From positions 9,922 to 73,921 of the forward strand of contig CBIHRS010000022.1 in assembly GCA_966212505.1 (NCBI GenBank): DNA of 64,000 bases, read 5' to 3'. This DNA is from CAMLIZ01 sp966212505 (GTDB lineage: Bacteria; Pseudomonadota; Gammaproteobacteria; Burkholderiales; Burkholderiaceae_C). Made by a program: the position numbers and the translations under genes. The notes under the pieces are model-generated. The model was given only the letters and a program-made list of their open reading frames with translations. It was not told the DNA's origin and searched no databases. Positions 1-7,381 of the stretch are shown one piece after another (positions within the stretch are counted from its first letter, which is position 1; each line of letters starts with the position of its first letter).

Positions 1-1039
1 TCTTGGTGTATTTGGTGAGGCGGCCCTCGGCCTTGAGCAGCGTGTAGTTGGTCTTGGTCGGCTCCTGGCCGGCGCTGTACTGCACGCGCTGCACGGTGGC
101 GCCGTTGGCAATGTTGGCGCTCGGCGGCATCCACAGGCCCCAGTAGCCCATGTGGCCGTGGTACACGGTGCCGTCGCCGGCGGTGTAGTCGACCGGGAAG
201 CCCGAGTTGAGGTTCACGCGGTCGCCGTTGCTGTCGTACAGGCCGTAGCTCCACACCGACATGCCTGTCTCGGGGTCGCTCGCGTCGCGGCTGAAGCACT
301 GGTCGTTGGTGCCGTCGGAGCGGCGGAAGTAGCTGGCGTTGTAGGCGAACGAATAGGCCACCGTGGTGCCCATCTCGCTCATCTGCAGCTTGCCGGCGCC
401 GCTGTCGGCGCCCGAGGTGGTGAGCGTCAGCGCGCGGGTGTTGCTGCCGCCACCGCCGCCGCCTTCGATCTCGAAGTAGTCGATGCCGCTGGTGCTGCCC
501 TGCAGGTAGCCGCGCATCATGCAGGGGCCGGTGCTGCCTTTGCCGCAGTAGTCGAGCCGGAACACGCCGTAGGGGTTGCTGCTCGAAGGTGCTTCGGTGG
601 CCGTGGTGTGCACGAAGATCGTCGCGCTGTGGTCCTTCTCGACCTCGTCGATCCAGGTCTTCACCATCATCGGATCGCTGTTCGAGGCGCGCGTGGAGTT
701 GACGATCGCGTTCATGTACGACGGCGCGCTGCTGGAGCCGGCGCTGTCGGAGCTGGAGTTGCTGGTCGACGAGCGTCCGCTCGCGTCGCACTTGTTCTTG
801 TCGACCAGCGCGAGGTAGTTGCCCTGGTTGACCAGGGCGTCGGGGCGCAGCGAGGTCATGATGCAGGTGATCATGTTCACCTGGTTGACGCCTTCGGAGG
901 TGGCGTCTTCGACGTGGGTGTTCTGCTTGTCGGTGTTGTAGGCCGAGGTGGTGCCGGGCGCGGCGAACACGGCGGCGGGCAGCGCGGCGGCCAGGGCGGC
1001 GGCGAGCGCGGTGCGGCGGATCGGATGGCGTGCCTTCAT
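1..1039 (-). CDS. Secreted Ser/Gly-rich protein of unknown function (3' end cut by window edge)
   Basis: The reading frame is open from an ATG at 1039 to the window edge, giving 346 codons without a stop. AAGGAG lies 8 bases before the ATG. Residues 1-27 form a signal peptide (two Arg, then an Ala/Leu-rich core, cleavage near VFA-APG). The mature part contains a Ser/Asn-rich tract near residue 95 and a six-Gly run near residue 190, plus several scattered Cys (for example TCIM, DYCGKG, PCMM). I do not recognise the family. The gene directly downstream of a small lipoprotein gene on the same strand suggests an operon with an envelope or surface role. The long plus-strand frame over the same bases is a codon-bias shadow with Ala/Val/Arg-rich composition. 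Confidence 0.75.
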   Translation of the reverse strand, partial: MKARHPIRRTALAAALAAALPAAVFAAPGTTSAYNTDKQNTHVEDATSEGVNQVNMITCIMTSLRPDALVNQGNYLALVDKNKCDASGRSSTSNSSSDSAGSSSAPSYMNAIVNSTRASNSDPMMVKTWIDEVEKDHSATIFVHTTATEAPSSSNPYGVFRLDYCGKGSTGPCMMRGYLQGSTSGIDYFEIEGGGGGGSNTRALTLTTSGADSGAGKLQMSEMGTTVAYSFAYNASYFRRSDGTNDQCFSRDASDPETGMSVWSYGLYDSNGDRVNLNSGFPVDYTAGDGTVYHGHMGYWGLWMPPSANIANGATVQRVQYSAGQEPTKTNYTLLKAEGRLTKYTK

Positions 1040-1058
1040 CGTGGGCTCCTTGCCGTGC

Positions 1059-1271
1059 TCAGTTGTCCGCGTTCTTGGCCGTGACGACCGACACGGTCGA
1101 CGGCGTGGTCACGCCTTCGATCGTGGCAGTGGAGCCACCGCTGCCGCCCGTGCTGCCGCCGGTGCCGCCGCCCGAGTCCGTGGGCGTGGCGGACGAATCA
1201 CCGCCACAGCCGGCCAGGGCGAGGGTCGAGAACACGGCCGCGAGTACGGCCCATCCGGTCATCCGAGTCAT
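1059..1271 (-). CDS. Small lipoprotein
   Basis: A 70-residue protein. The start at 1271 is chosen over an in-frame one at 1340 because GGAGG lies 8 bases upstream and the signal sequence then begins properly (MTRMTGWAVLAAVF). It carries a lipobox LALAGC, so it is predicted to be acylated at the Cys and anchored in a membrane. The mature part is a Gly/Ser/Thr-rich linker followed by a short segment ending VSVVTAKNADN. It stops 20 bases before the secreted protein at 1039, so the two are probably co-transcribed. Function unknown; small size and low complexity fit an accessory or anchor for its neighbour. Confidence 0.7.
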   Translation of the reverse strand: MTRMTGWAVLAAVFSTLALAGCGGDSSATPTDSGGGTGGSTGGSGGSTATIEGVTTPSTVSVVTAKNADN

Positions 1272-1422
1272 GAGGAAACCTCCATCTGCTGCAACGCAAA
1301 AAGCCTGGGTGGGGTACTGCAGCCGGCCCTGAACGGACACGGTTGCTTGGCCTATCGGCGGTGCGATCGGAGGTTTGAGCGGGGAAAGTCCCCGGCCGTG
1401 TGAGAAGTTGGCGGATTGCCGC

Positions 1423-1438
1423 GGCCGGCGTGCCGGCC
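1423..1438. repeat. Perfect GC-rich inverted repeat after the GNAT gene
   Basis: Arms GGCCGGC (1423-1429) and GCCGGCC (1432-1438) around GT. It lies just beyond the stop of the acetyltransferase (minus strand), so it could act as a transcript-end hairpin, but no T-run follows on either strand. Confidence 0.3.
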
Positions 1439-1446
1439 TGCCTCGC

Positions 1447-2025
1447 CTACCACTCGGCCGGCAGCACGAAGTCGGGGTTGGTCAGCGCGGTCATCGCATG
1501 ATCGCGCCAGGCGCCGTTGATGAACAGGTAGTCGCGCGCCAGGCCCTCAGTGCGGAAGCCCAGGCGGGCCAGCACCGCGGCGCTGCGGCTGTTGAGCGGG
1601 TCGTGGTTGGCCTGGATGCGGTGCAGGTTCACCCGCTCGGAAAACATCTCGGCGATGCCGACGCGCAGCGCCTCGGTCATCAGGCCGCGGCCGTGCAGCG
1701 ACTGGTCGAGCGCATAGCCGAGCATCGCGTTCTGGAAGGCGCCGCGCACGATCTGCGAGAAGTGCATGGAACCGACGATGCGCTGCGGCTGGCCCTGCAG
1801 CGTGAGCCAGTAGCGATAGCCGGTGCCGCCGGTGAAGGCCTGTGCGGCGAGCCGCAGCCGCTCGGCCTGGAACTGCTCGGTGAGAAACGCCACCGGCATC
1901 GGCGGATCCCAGCGCGCGAAGCAGGCGTGGTTGCGCGCATGGAAGTCGCACACCTCGGCCGCCTGCGACGGATGCGGTGCGATGCAGATCAGGCGATCGG
2001 TCAGCAGTTCGGTGCGGGCAGGCAT
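1447..2025 (-). CDS. GNAT-family N-acetyltransferase (RimJ/RimL type)
   Basis: A protein of 192 residues if started at 2025 (MPARTELLTDRL). This start sits 10 bases after the stop of the upstream dioxygenase; the longer frame from 2076 would overlap that gene. The fold reads as acetyltransferase type 3 of the GNAT superfamily: an opening strand with TDRL, a mid-region LGYALDQSLHGRGLMTEAL that matches the acetyl-CoA pyrophosphate-binding motif (Q/R-x-x-G-x-G/A), then the typical RIQANHDPLNSRSAAVLARLGF helix. Such enzymes transfer acetyl from acetyl-CoA to an N-terminal or small-molecule amine; the substrate cannot be told from sequence. Probably co-transcribed with the dioxygenase gene. Confidence 0.85.
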   Translation of the reverse strand: MPARTELLTDRLICIAPHPSQAAEVCDFHARNHACFARWDPPMPVAFLTEQFQAERLRLAAQAFTGGTGYRYWLTLQGQPQRIVGSMHFSQIVRGAFQNAMLGYALDQSLHGRGLMTEALRVGIAEMFSERVNLHRIQANHDPLNSRSAAVLARLGFRTEGLARDYLFINGAWRDHAMTALTNPDFVLPAEW

Positions 2026-2035
2026 GCGTTCGAGT

Positions 2036-2875
2036 TTACTGAGCGGCCAGCAGGCCGGCCCCCGCGCCGAAGGCATACGCGTCCATCCCCAGCGCGCCGT
2101 GCGTCACGCTCTGGTGCAGGCGCACCGGCACATGCTCCCGCCCGCCCGCGCCTGCCGCGACGAACCAGGGCAGCAGGTGCTCGTCGGTGGGATGCATGTC
2201 GACGGCATAGGGTGCCCGTGCCCGGTAGTCGAGCAGCGCTTCCCAGTCGCGCGCCGCGCTGCGCTCGGCCATCCAGCCGCGGAAGCCCGCGCTCTCGGCG
2301 ATCTCCGGCGCGTCCACCGCCGGCATGCCGCCGGCGCGGAACAGCCGGCGCAGGTTGTGTGTGATGCTGCCGCTGCCCATCACCAGCACGCCTTCGCGGT
2401 CCAGTCCTTGCAGCGCCTCGCCGAGTGCGAACTGCTGCGCCGGGCTTTGCGAGGGCACGAAGGCCAGCGGCAGGATCGGCACGTCGGCCTGCGGGTAGAC
2501 GTGCCGCAGCACGGTCCAGATGCCGTGGTCGAGCCCGCCTTCGTCGGCCACCTGCGCGCGGATGCCGGCCTCGGCCAGGCGCTGCGCCACCTGCTGTGCC
2601 AGGGCCGGTGCGCCGGGCGCGTCGTAGCGCAGCCGATACAGCGCATCGGGGAAGCCGCCGAAGTCGTGGATGGTGTCGTGCCGCGCCGCGGCCAGCAGCA
2701 CCGGCTCGCGCGTGAGCGTGTGGGCCGACACCGCGACGATGGCGCGCGGCCGGCCGAAGGCGGCGTCGATCGCCGGGCCCAGCCGCTGCAGGAAGGCGCC
2801 GGCCGCGCCGGGCTCCAGCGCGACCATCGGCGAGCCGTGCGACAGGAAGATCGAAGGCAGGGTGGCAGTGTCCAT
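2036..2875 (-). CDS. ygiD: DODA-type extradiol aromatic ring-opening dioxygenase (YgiD-like)
   Basis: A protein of 279 residues. The start at 2875 (MDTATLPSIFLSHGSPM) is preceded by GAGGG and begins at the conserved FLSHGSP motif of the LigB/4,5-DOPA dioxygenase superfamily, so the 43 extra residues of the open frame are rejected. Metal-ligand histidines are visible in SHGSP near residue 13, in the block LDHGIWTVLRHVYPQADVP, and in the GSGSITHNL motif. Homologues (E. coli YgiD) are Zn-dependent 4,5-DOPA-extradiol-dioxygenases that open catechol rings; the in vivo substrate here is unknown. It is transcribed away from the porin gene; the 214-base divergent region presumably holds both promoters. 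The GNAT gene follows on the same strand. Confidence 0.85.
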   Translation of the reverse strand: MDTATLPSIFLSHGSPMVALEPGAAGAFLQRLGPAIDAAFGRPRAIVAVSAHTLTREPVLLAAARHDTIHDFGGFPDALYRLRYDAPGAPALAQQVAQRLAEAGIRAQVADEGGLDHGIWTVLRHVYPQADVPILPLAFVPSQSPAQQFALGEALQGLDREGVLVMGSGSITHNLRRLFRAGGMPAVDAPEIAESAGFRGWMAERSAARDWEALLDYRARAPYAVDMHPTDEHLLPWFVAAGAGGREHVPVRLHQSVTHGALGMDAYAFGAGAGLLAAQ

Positions 2876-3089
2876 GCCCTCATTGCAGCACCCGGCGTGC
2901 CCTGCGGGATTCGATCGCTTTGCACGCCGCGTTCTGCAAATCCGTGCGGTCATCCGGTGTTCCACGTACGTGCTTTCCGCTGTGCATCTGCAAGCGATGC
3001 GCAAGCTTGCCCGCCTCGTCGCAAGCCATCTGCAAGCCGCAGCTTTCTAGCCTTGCGGCTCCCACAACACACGACGAGGAGACTTCCCG
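2876..3089. promoter_or_regulatory. Divergent intergenic region between the dioxygenase and porin genes
   Basis: A 214-base spacer with no convincing gene; the minus-strand frame inside it has no coding character. It holds two copies of CATCTGCAAGC, near 2984 and 3028, and GAGGAG before the porin ATG. It presumably carries promoters in both directions, but I see no clear -35/-10 pair. Confidence 0.35.
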
Positions 3090-4247
3090 ATGTCACGCCG
3101 CTCCACCCCCATCGCCCTGGCCGCCATGGCCCTGCTCGCCTGCAGCGCCGCGCAGGCCGAAGGCATCGCCTATGAATCGCCCAACTTCGACGTGCGGCTG
3201 TATGGCCTGATCGACGCCACGCTGGGCATGGTCGACCATGCCACCGCCGGCGGCGGCCACAAGGTCGGCTTCGGCGGCTCGGCCAGCGGCGCGCCCTGGT
3301 TCAGCGGCGCGCGCTGGGGCATCGCCGGCAAGCGCAAGTTCTCCGACGAGGGCCTCAGCGTGATCTTCAAGCTCGAGAACGAATACCTGATCAAGGACGG
3401 CTCGGCCGACGACAGCACCGCCGCCTTCGGCCGCGATGCGTGGATCGGCGTGGAGAACGGCACGATCGGCAAGCTGACCTTCGGCCGCCAGAACACCGTG
3501 GCGCGCGACTTCGCGCAGATCTACGGCGATGCCTACGGCAGCGCGAAGGTCGGCCTCGACGAAGGCGGTTGGACCAACGGCAACAACTTCAAGCAGCTGC
3601 TGTTCTACGCCGGCAGCGCCAGCGGCACGCGCTACAAGAGTGGCGTGGTCTGGAAGAAGGACTTCGGCATGGGCCTGGTGGCCGGCGCCGGCTTCCAGTT
3701 CGGCGAGACGGCGGGCGACATCAAGGCCGGCAGCACGCAGAGCCTGGCGCTCGGCTACAACGGCGGCGCCTTCAACGTGGCCGGCTTCGCGACGCATGCC
3801 AACGTCAACACGCACAACCACGATGCGTATTCGATCGGCGGCAACATGCAGTTCGGCATCGTGCGGGTGAACACCGGCTACTTCCACTACCGCGCCGACC
3901 AGGCCGCGCTCGGCACCCGCACCGACAACGCGTGGACCCTCTCGGCCAAGATCACGCCGCCGGGCAAGCTCGACTACGAGCTGGGCTACCAGGTGATGAA
4001 GGCCGAGAACGCCGGCGTCAACAAGGGCAGCGTGATCAATGCCTTTGCCGACGGCAGCGCCCTCACCGCCGCGGCCACCGGCAAGCGCAGCACGCTGTAC
4101 ACCTCGGTCTTCTACCACTTCGACAAATCGACCGAGGTCTACGTCGCGGCCGACTACCTCAAGCTCGACGGCGGCTACAAACAGGCCTCGACCAACGGAT
4201 ATTCCACACAAACCGAGTTGGGTGTGGGCCTGCGCTTCCGCTTCTGA
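3090..4247 (+). CDS. Outer-membrane porin (betaproteobacterial general-porin type)
   Basis: A protein of 385 residues with a signal peptide cut after residue 23 (AQA-EGIAYES). The mature sequence has alternating beta-strand character, opens with NFDVRLYGLIDATLG and ends in GLRFRF, so the last residue is Phe, the BAM recognition signal. Blocks such as RWGIAGKRKFSDEGL, KLTFGRQNT and the C-terminal YHFDKSTEVYVAADYLKL are typical of the Gram-negative porin family (Porin_4) that forms trimeric 16-strand channels in Burkholderiales. A GAGGAG site precedes the ATG. Only 38 bases separate it from a periplasmic binding protein gene, which is followed by a two-component system, so it is probably the first gene of a four-gene operon and its channel may admit the ligand sensed by that system. 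Confidence 0.92.
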   Translation: MSRRSTPIALAAMALLACSAAQAEGIAYESPNFDVRLYGLIDATLGMVDHATAGGGHKVGFGGSASGAPWFSGARWGIAGKRKFSDEGLSVIFKLENEYLIKDGSADDSTAAFGRDAWIGVENGTIGKLTFGRQNTVARDFAQIYGDAYGSAKVGLDEGGWTNGNNFKQLLFYAGSASGTRYKSGVVWKKDFGMGLVAGAGFQFGETAGDIKAGSTQSLALGYNGGAFNVAGFATHANVNTHNHDAYSIGGNMQFGIVRVNTGYFHYRADQAALGTRTDNAWTLSAKITPPGKLDYELGYQVMKAENAGVNKGSVINAFADGSALTAAATGKRSTLYTSVFYHFDKSTEVYVAADYLKLDGGYKQASTNGYSTQTELGVGLRFRF

Positions 4248-4285
4248 GTTCCGCCGGGCGCCGACTCTGTGTATCGTTGCGCCCC

Positions 4286-5302
4286 ATGCCCCGACTGGCC
4301 CTGTTGTGTCGCGCCTGGTGCCTGGCCGCCGCGCTGCTGCCGGGCCTGTGCGGCATGGCGGCGGCGCAATCGCACCTGAGCCTGATGGTGGGCGGCGCCG
4401 ACAAGCAGATCTACCTGCCGGTGGTGCTGGCGCGCGAGCTCGGCTACTTCCAGGCCGAAGGTCTGGAGGTCGAGCTGCTCAGCGAGCCGGCCGGCGTGCA
4501 TGCCGAAGACCAGCTGCTGGCCGGCGCCGTGCAGGGCGTGGTCGGCTTCTACGATCACACTGTCGACCTTCAGGCCAAGGGCACGCTGGTGATGTCGGTG
4601 GTGCAGCTGGGGCGCATTCCCGGCGAGGCGCTGCTGGTGGCGGCCCGGCATGCCGGCGAGATCCGGTCGCCGGCCGACCTGAAGGGCCGTCCGGTCGGTG
4701 TCACCGGCCTGGGCTCGTCGACCCATTTCCTCAGCAAGTACCTGCTGGCCAAGGCCGGGCTTCGGCCGGGCGAGTTCAAGCCGCAGGCGGTGGGCGCCGG
4801 CGACAGCTTCATCGCCGCGCTCAACGGCGGCCGCATCGTCGCGGGCATGACCACGGAACCCACCGCGTCGCGCCTGTTGCGCAGCGGCCAGGCGGGCGTG
4901 CTGGTCGACCTGCGCACGCTGGCCGGCACCGAGGCGGCCCTGGGCGGCCTGTATCCGGCGGCCTGCATCTACATGCGCGAGTCGTGGGTCGCTGCCCACA
5001 AGCCCCAGGTGCGCCAGCTCGCGGCCGCGCTGGTCAAGGCGCTGCGCTACATCCAGGCGCACAGCGCCGACGAGGTGGCCACGCTGGTGCCGCCCGCCTA
5101 CTACGCCGGCGACCGCGACCTGTATGTGAAGGCGCTGGCTGCCGGCAAGGACATGTTCACCCCCGACGGCCGCATGCCGCCGGGCGGCCCCGAGACGGTG
5201 CTCAAGGTGCTGCAGGCGGTGAACCCGCGGCTGCACGGCAAGAGCATCGACCTGCGCCGCACCTACACCCACGAGTTCGTCGATGCGCATCCTGCTCGTT
5301 GA
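4286..5302 (+). CDS. Periplasmic substrate-binding protein, SsuA/NMT1-THI5 type
   Basis: A protein of 338 residues. The start at 4286 gives a normal signal peptide cut near AAAQ-SHLSL; the longer open frame reads through the porin gene. The mature protein has the hallmarks of the type 2 binding-protein fold used for sulfonates, nitrate and thiamine precursors: PVVLARELGYFQAEGLEVEL near the N-terminus, DLKGRPVGVTGLGSSTHFL, and a Trp-containing hinge near the C-terminus. No ABC permease or ATPase gene is present. Instead its last 20 bases overlap the response-regulator gene, which points to translational coupling and to a sensory rather than a purely transport role. The ligand is unknown. Confidence 0.85.
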   Translation: MPRLALLCRAWCLAAALLPGLCGMAAAQSHLSLMVGGADKQIYLPVVLARELGYFQAEGLEVELLSEPAGVHAEDQLLAGAVQGVVGFYDHTVDLQAKGTLVMSVVQLGRIPGEALLVAARHAGEIRSPADLKGRPVGVTGLGSSTHFLSKYLLAKAGLRPGEFKPQAVGAGDSFIAALNGGRIVAGMTTEPTASRLLRSGQAGVLVDLRTLAGTEAALGGLYPAACIYMRESWVAAHKPQVRQLAAALVKALRYIQAHSADEVATLVPPAYYAGDRDLYVKALAAGKDMFTPDGRMPPGGPETVLKVLQAVNPRLHGKSIDLRRTYTHEFVDAHPAR

Positions 5303-5972
5303 AGACAACGTCTCGCTCTCCAGCTGGCTCTCGCATGCCTTGCGCAAGGACGGCTACACGGTGGACTGCGTGGGCGACGGCGAGACGGCCACGCACCTGA
5401 TGCTCGGCCAGCAGTTCGACGCGGTGATCCTCGACATGGGCCTGCCCCGCCTGTCGGGCCGCGAGGTGCTTGGGCGGGTGCGCGGCGGCGGCAGCAACGT
5501 GCCCATCCTCGTGCTCACCGCCGAGGGCGGGCTGCAGTCGCGCATCGCGGGGCTGGATGCCGGCGCCGACGACTACCTCTCGAAGCCCTTCGACCTCGGC
5601 GAGCTGGAGGCGCGGCTGCGCGCGATCGTGCGCCGCAAGTCGGAGCACAAGAACCCCGAGATCTGCTGCGGCACGCTGAGCTACAACACCAACACCCGCG
5701 AGTTCGCGATCGGCGCGGAGAAGCTGAAGCTCACGCCGCGCGAACACGCGGTGCTCGAGATCCTGATGCTCAACATCGGCAAGACGGTGAGCAAGACCTC
5801 GCTGGCCGACAGCGTGTTCTCGCTCGGCGACGAGACCGGGCCGACGACGATCGAGGTCTACATGTCGCGGCTGCGCAAGAAGCTGATGCCGTGCGACGCG
5901 CGCATCTTCACGCTGCGCGGCCTGGGCTACCTGCTCAAGCAGGCCACCGCCGGCGCCACGCTGCCGCACTGA
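5283..5972 (+). CDS. OmpR-family response regulator (TctD/QseB-like)
   Basis: A protein of 229 residues. Its receiver domain (about 1-118) opens MRILLVEDN, with the phosphoacceptor Asp51 in ILDMGLPR and the conserved Lys in SKPFDLGEL. The OmpR-type winged helix (about 130-222) contains LTPREHAVLEILM, VSKTSLADSVFS and the recognition-helix end TIEVYMSRLRKKL, then the wing FTLRGLGYLL. It is a DNA-binding transcription regulator phosphorylated by the kinase encoded 19 bases downstream. Its start overlaps the binding-protein gene by 20 bases. It most likely controls its own operon including the porin, by analogy with tctD/tctE-type systems. Confidence 0.93.
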   Translation: MRILLVEDNVSLSSWLSHALRKDGYTVDCVGDGETATHLMLGQQFDAVILDMGLPRLSGREVLGRVRGGGSNVPILVLTAEGGLQSRIAGLDAGADDYLSKPFDLGELEARLRAIVRRKSEHKNPEICCGTLSYNTNTREFAIGAEKLKLTPREHAVLEILMLNIGKTVSKTSLADSVFSLGDETGPTTIEVYMSRLRKKLMPCDARIFTLRGLGYLLKQATAGATLPH

Positions 5973-5991
5973 ACCGCATCGCCCCGCTGCC

Positions 5992-7374
5992 GTGCGCCGA
6001 TCCCCCAGCCTGCGCACCCAGCTCTATGTGTGGCTGCTGGTGCCGATGCTGCTGCTGGTGGGCGTGAGCAGCTGGCTGGCGCATGGCAGCGCCACCGAGA
6101 TGGCGCAGGCCGTGTCCGACCGCGTGCTGCTCGGCTCCGCGCGCATGATCGGCGAGGCCATCACCAGCGAGGAGGGCCGGCTGCATGCCGAGCTGCCGCC
6201 CTCGGCACTGGAGAACCTGCACACCGGCGAGCGCGACCATGCGTATTACCGGGTCGATGCGGGCCCGGACAACCTGCTGCTGGGCGTGGCCGACTTTCCG
6301 CGCCACGCGCAGCCGCTGCAGCCCGAGCAATCGCGCGGCTACGACACCACCTACCGCGGCGAGCGCGTGCGTGCGCTGGCCTATGCGCAGCCGGTGTATC
6401 CCTTCGGGCCCGGCAGCGTGGCCATCGTGCAGGTGGCCGTCACCCAGCGCGGGCTCGATGCGCTGGCGCGGCGCATCTGGCTGCGCTCGGTGTGGCCGCA
6501 GGCCGCGCTGCTGGCCGCGGTGGCGCTGCTCGGCTGGTTCTGGGTGCGCGTGGCGCTGCGGCCGGTCACCCGCATCAGCGCGCAGGTGCGCAATCGCGAG
6601 CTCGAATCGAGCGCACCCATCGTGGCCGACGATGCGCCGCAGGAGCTGCGCCCGCTGGTGCAGGCGATCAACGACTACATCGAACGCATCGGCCAATACG
6701 TGGGCGAGCGCGGCCGCTTCATCTCCAACGCCGCGCACCAGCTGAAGACGCCGATCACGGTGCTCAACACGCAGATCACCGTGGGCCTGCGCAGCGAGGG
6801 GCCCGAGCCCAAGCAGCAGGCCCTGGCCGGCAGCTACCAGACCGTGCAGCACTGCATCCGCCTGATCCACCAGCTGCTCACGCTGTCGTCGGCCGAACAC
6901 ACGCTGGTACCGCGCATCGAGCCTTCGGTGGTGCCGCTGGGCGACGTGGTGCGCGAGGTGCTGGAAGACTTTGCCGAGCGCGCGCACGGCAAGAACATCG
7001 ACCTCGGCCTGGGGGCGGAGACCGAGGACGCGCAGGTGCGCGGCGTGCCGCTGATGCTGCGCGAGCTGGTGGCCAACCTGGTGGACAACGCGCTGCGCTA
7101 CACGCCGGAGGAGGGCACCGTCACCGTGAGCGTGCTGCGGCGCGATGGCGAGGTGTGGCTGGAGGTGGAGGACAGCGGGCCGGGCATCCCTGCCGCGGAG
7201 CGCGAGCGGGTGTTCGAGCGGTTCTACCGCTTGGCGGACACGGCGCACGAAGAAGGCAGCGGGCTGGGGCTGGCGATCGTGCGGGAGATTGCGATGGCGT
7301 GCGGAGCGCGGATCGAGCTGGGGGATCGGGCCGATGGAGCGCCGGGCCTGCTGGTGCGGGTGGTGTTTTCCTGA
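5992..7374 (+). CDS. Membrane sensor histidine kinase (TctE-like)
   Basis: A protein of 460 residues starting at GTG. There are two transmembrane segments, about 13-31 and 165-187, enclosing a periplasmic domain of the type seen in TctE/2CSK_N kinases. A HAMP-like linker follows (RPVTRISAQVRNRELE), then the HisKA dimerisation helix with phosphoacceptor His249 in NAAHQLKTPI, then the ATPase domain with N-box LVANLVDNALRYTP, G1 DSGPGIP and G2 GSGLGLAIV. It pairs with the upstream response regulator. Since the binding-protein gene is co-transcribed and no transporter genes are present, the periplasmic domain may read the ligand-loaded binding protein; this is an inference. Confidence 0.92.
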   Translation: MRRSPSLRTQLYVWLLVPMLLLVGVSSWLAHGSATEMAQAVSDRVLLGSARMIGEAITSEEGRLHAELPPSALENLHTGERDHAYYRVDAGPDNLLLGVADFPRHAQPLQPEQSRGYDTTYRGERVRALAYAQPVYPFGPGSVAIVQVAVTQRGLDALARRIWLRSVWPQAALLAAVALLGWFWVRVALRPVTRISAQVRNRELESSAPIVADDAPQELRPLVQAINDYIERIGQYVGERGRFISNAAHQLKTPITVLNTQITVGLRSEGPEPKQQALAGSYQTVQHCIRLIHQLLTLSSAEHTLVPRIEPSVVPLGDVVREVLEDFAERAHGKNIDLGLGAETEDAQVRGVPLMLRELVANLVDNALRYTPEEGTVTVSVLRRDGEVWLEVEDSGPGIPAAERERVFERFYRLADTAHEEGSGLGLAIVREIAMACGARIELGDRADGAPGLLVRVVFS

Positions 7375-7381
7375 CCGACCC

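Noticed and set aside
152..1084. Long plus-strand frame over the first kilobase
   Set aside because: Ala/Val/Arg-rich codon-bias shadow of the minus-strand secreted protein, which has a signal peptide and a ribosome-binding site.
2880..3065. Minus-strand 61-codon frame between dioxygenase and porin
   Set aside because: No coding character; lies in the divergent promoter region.
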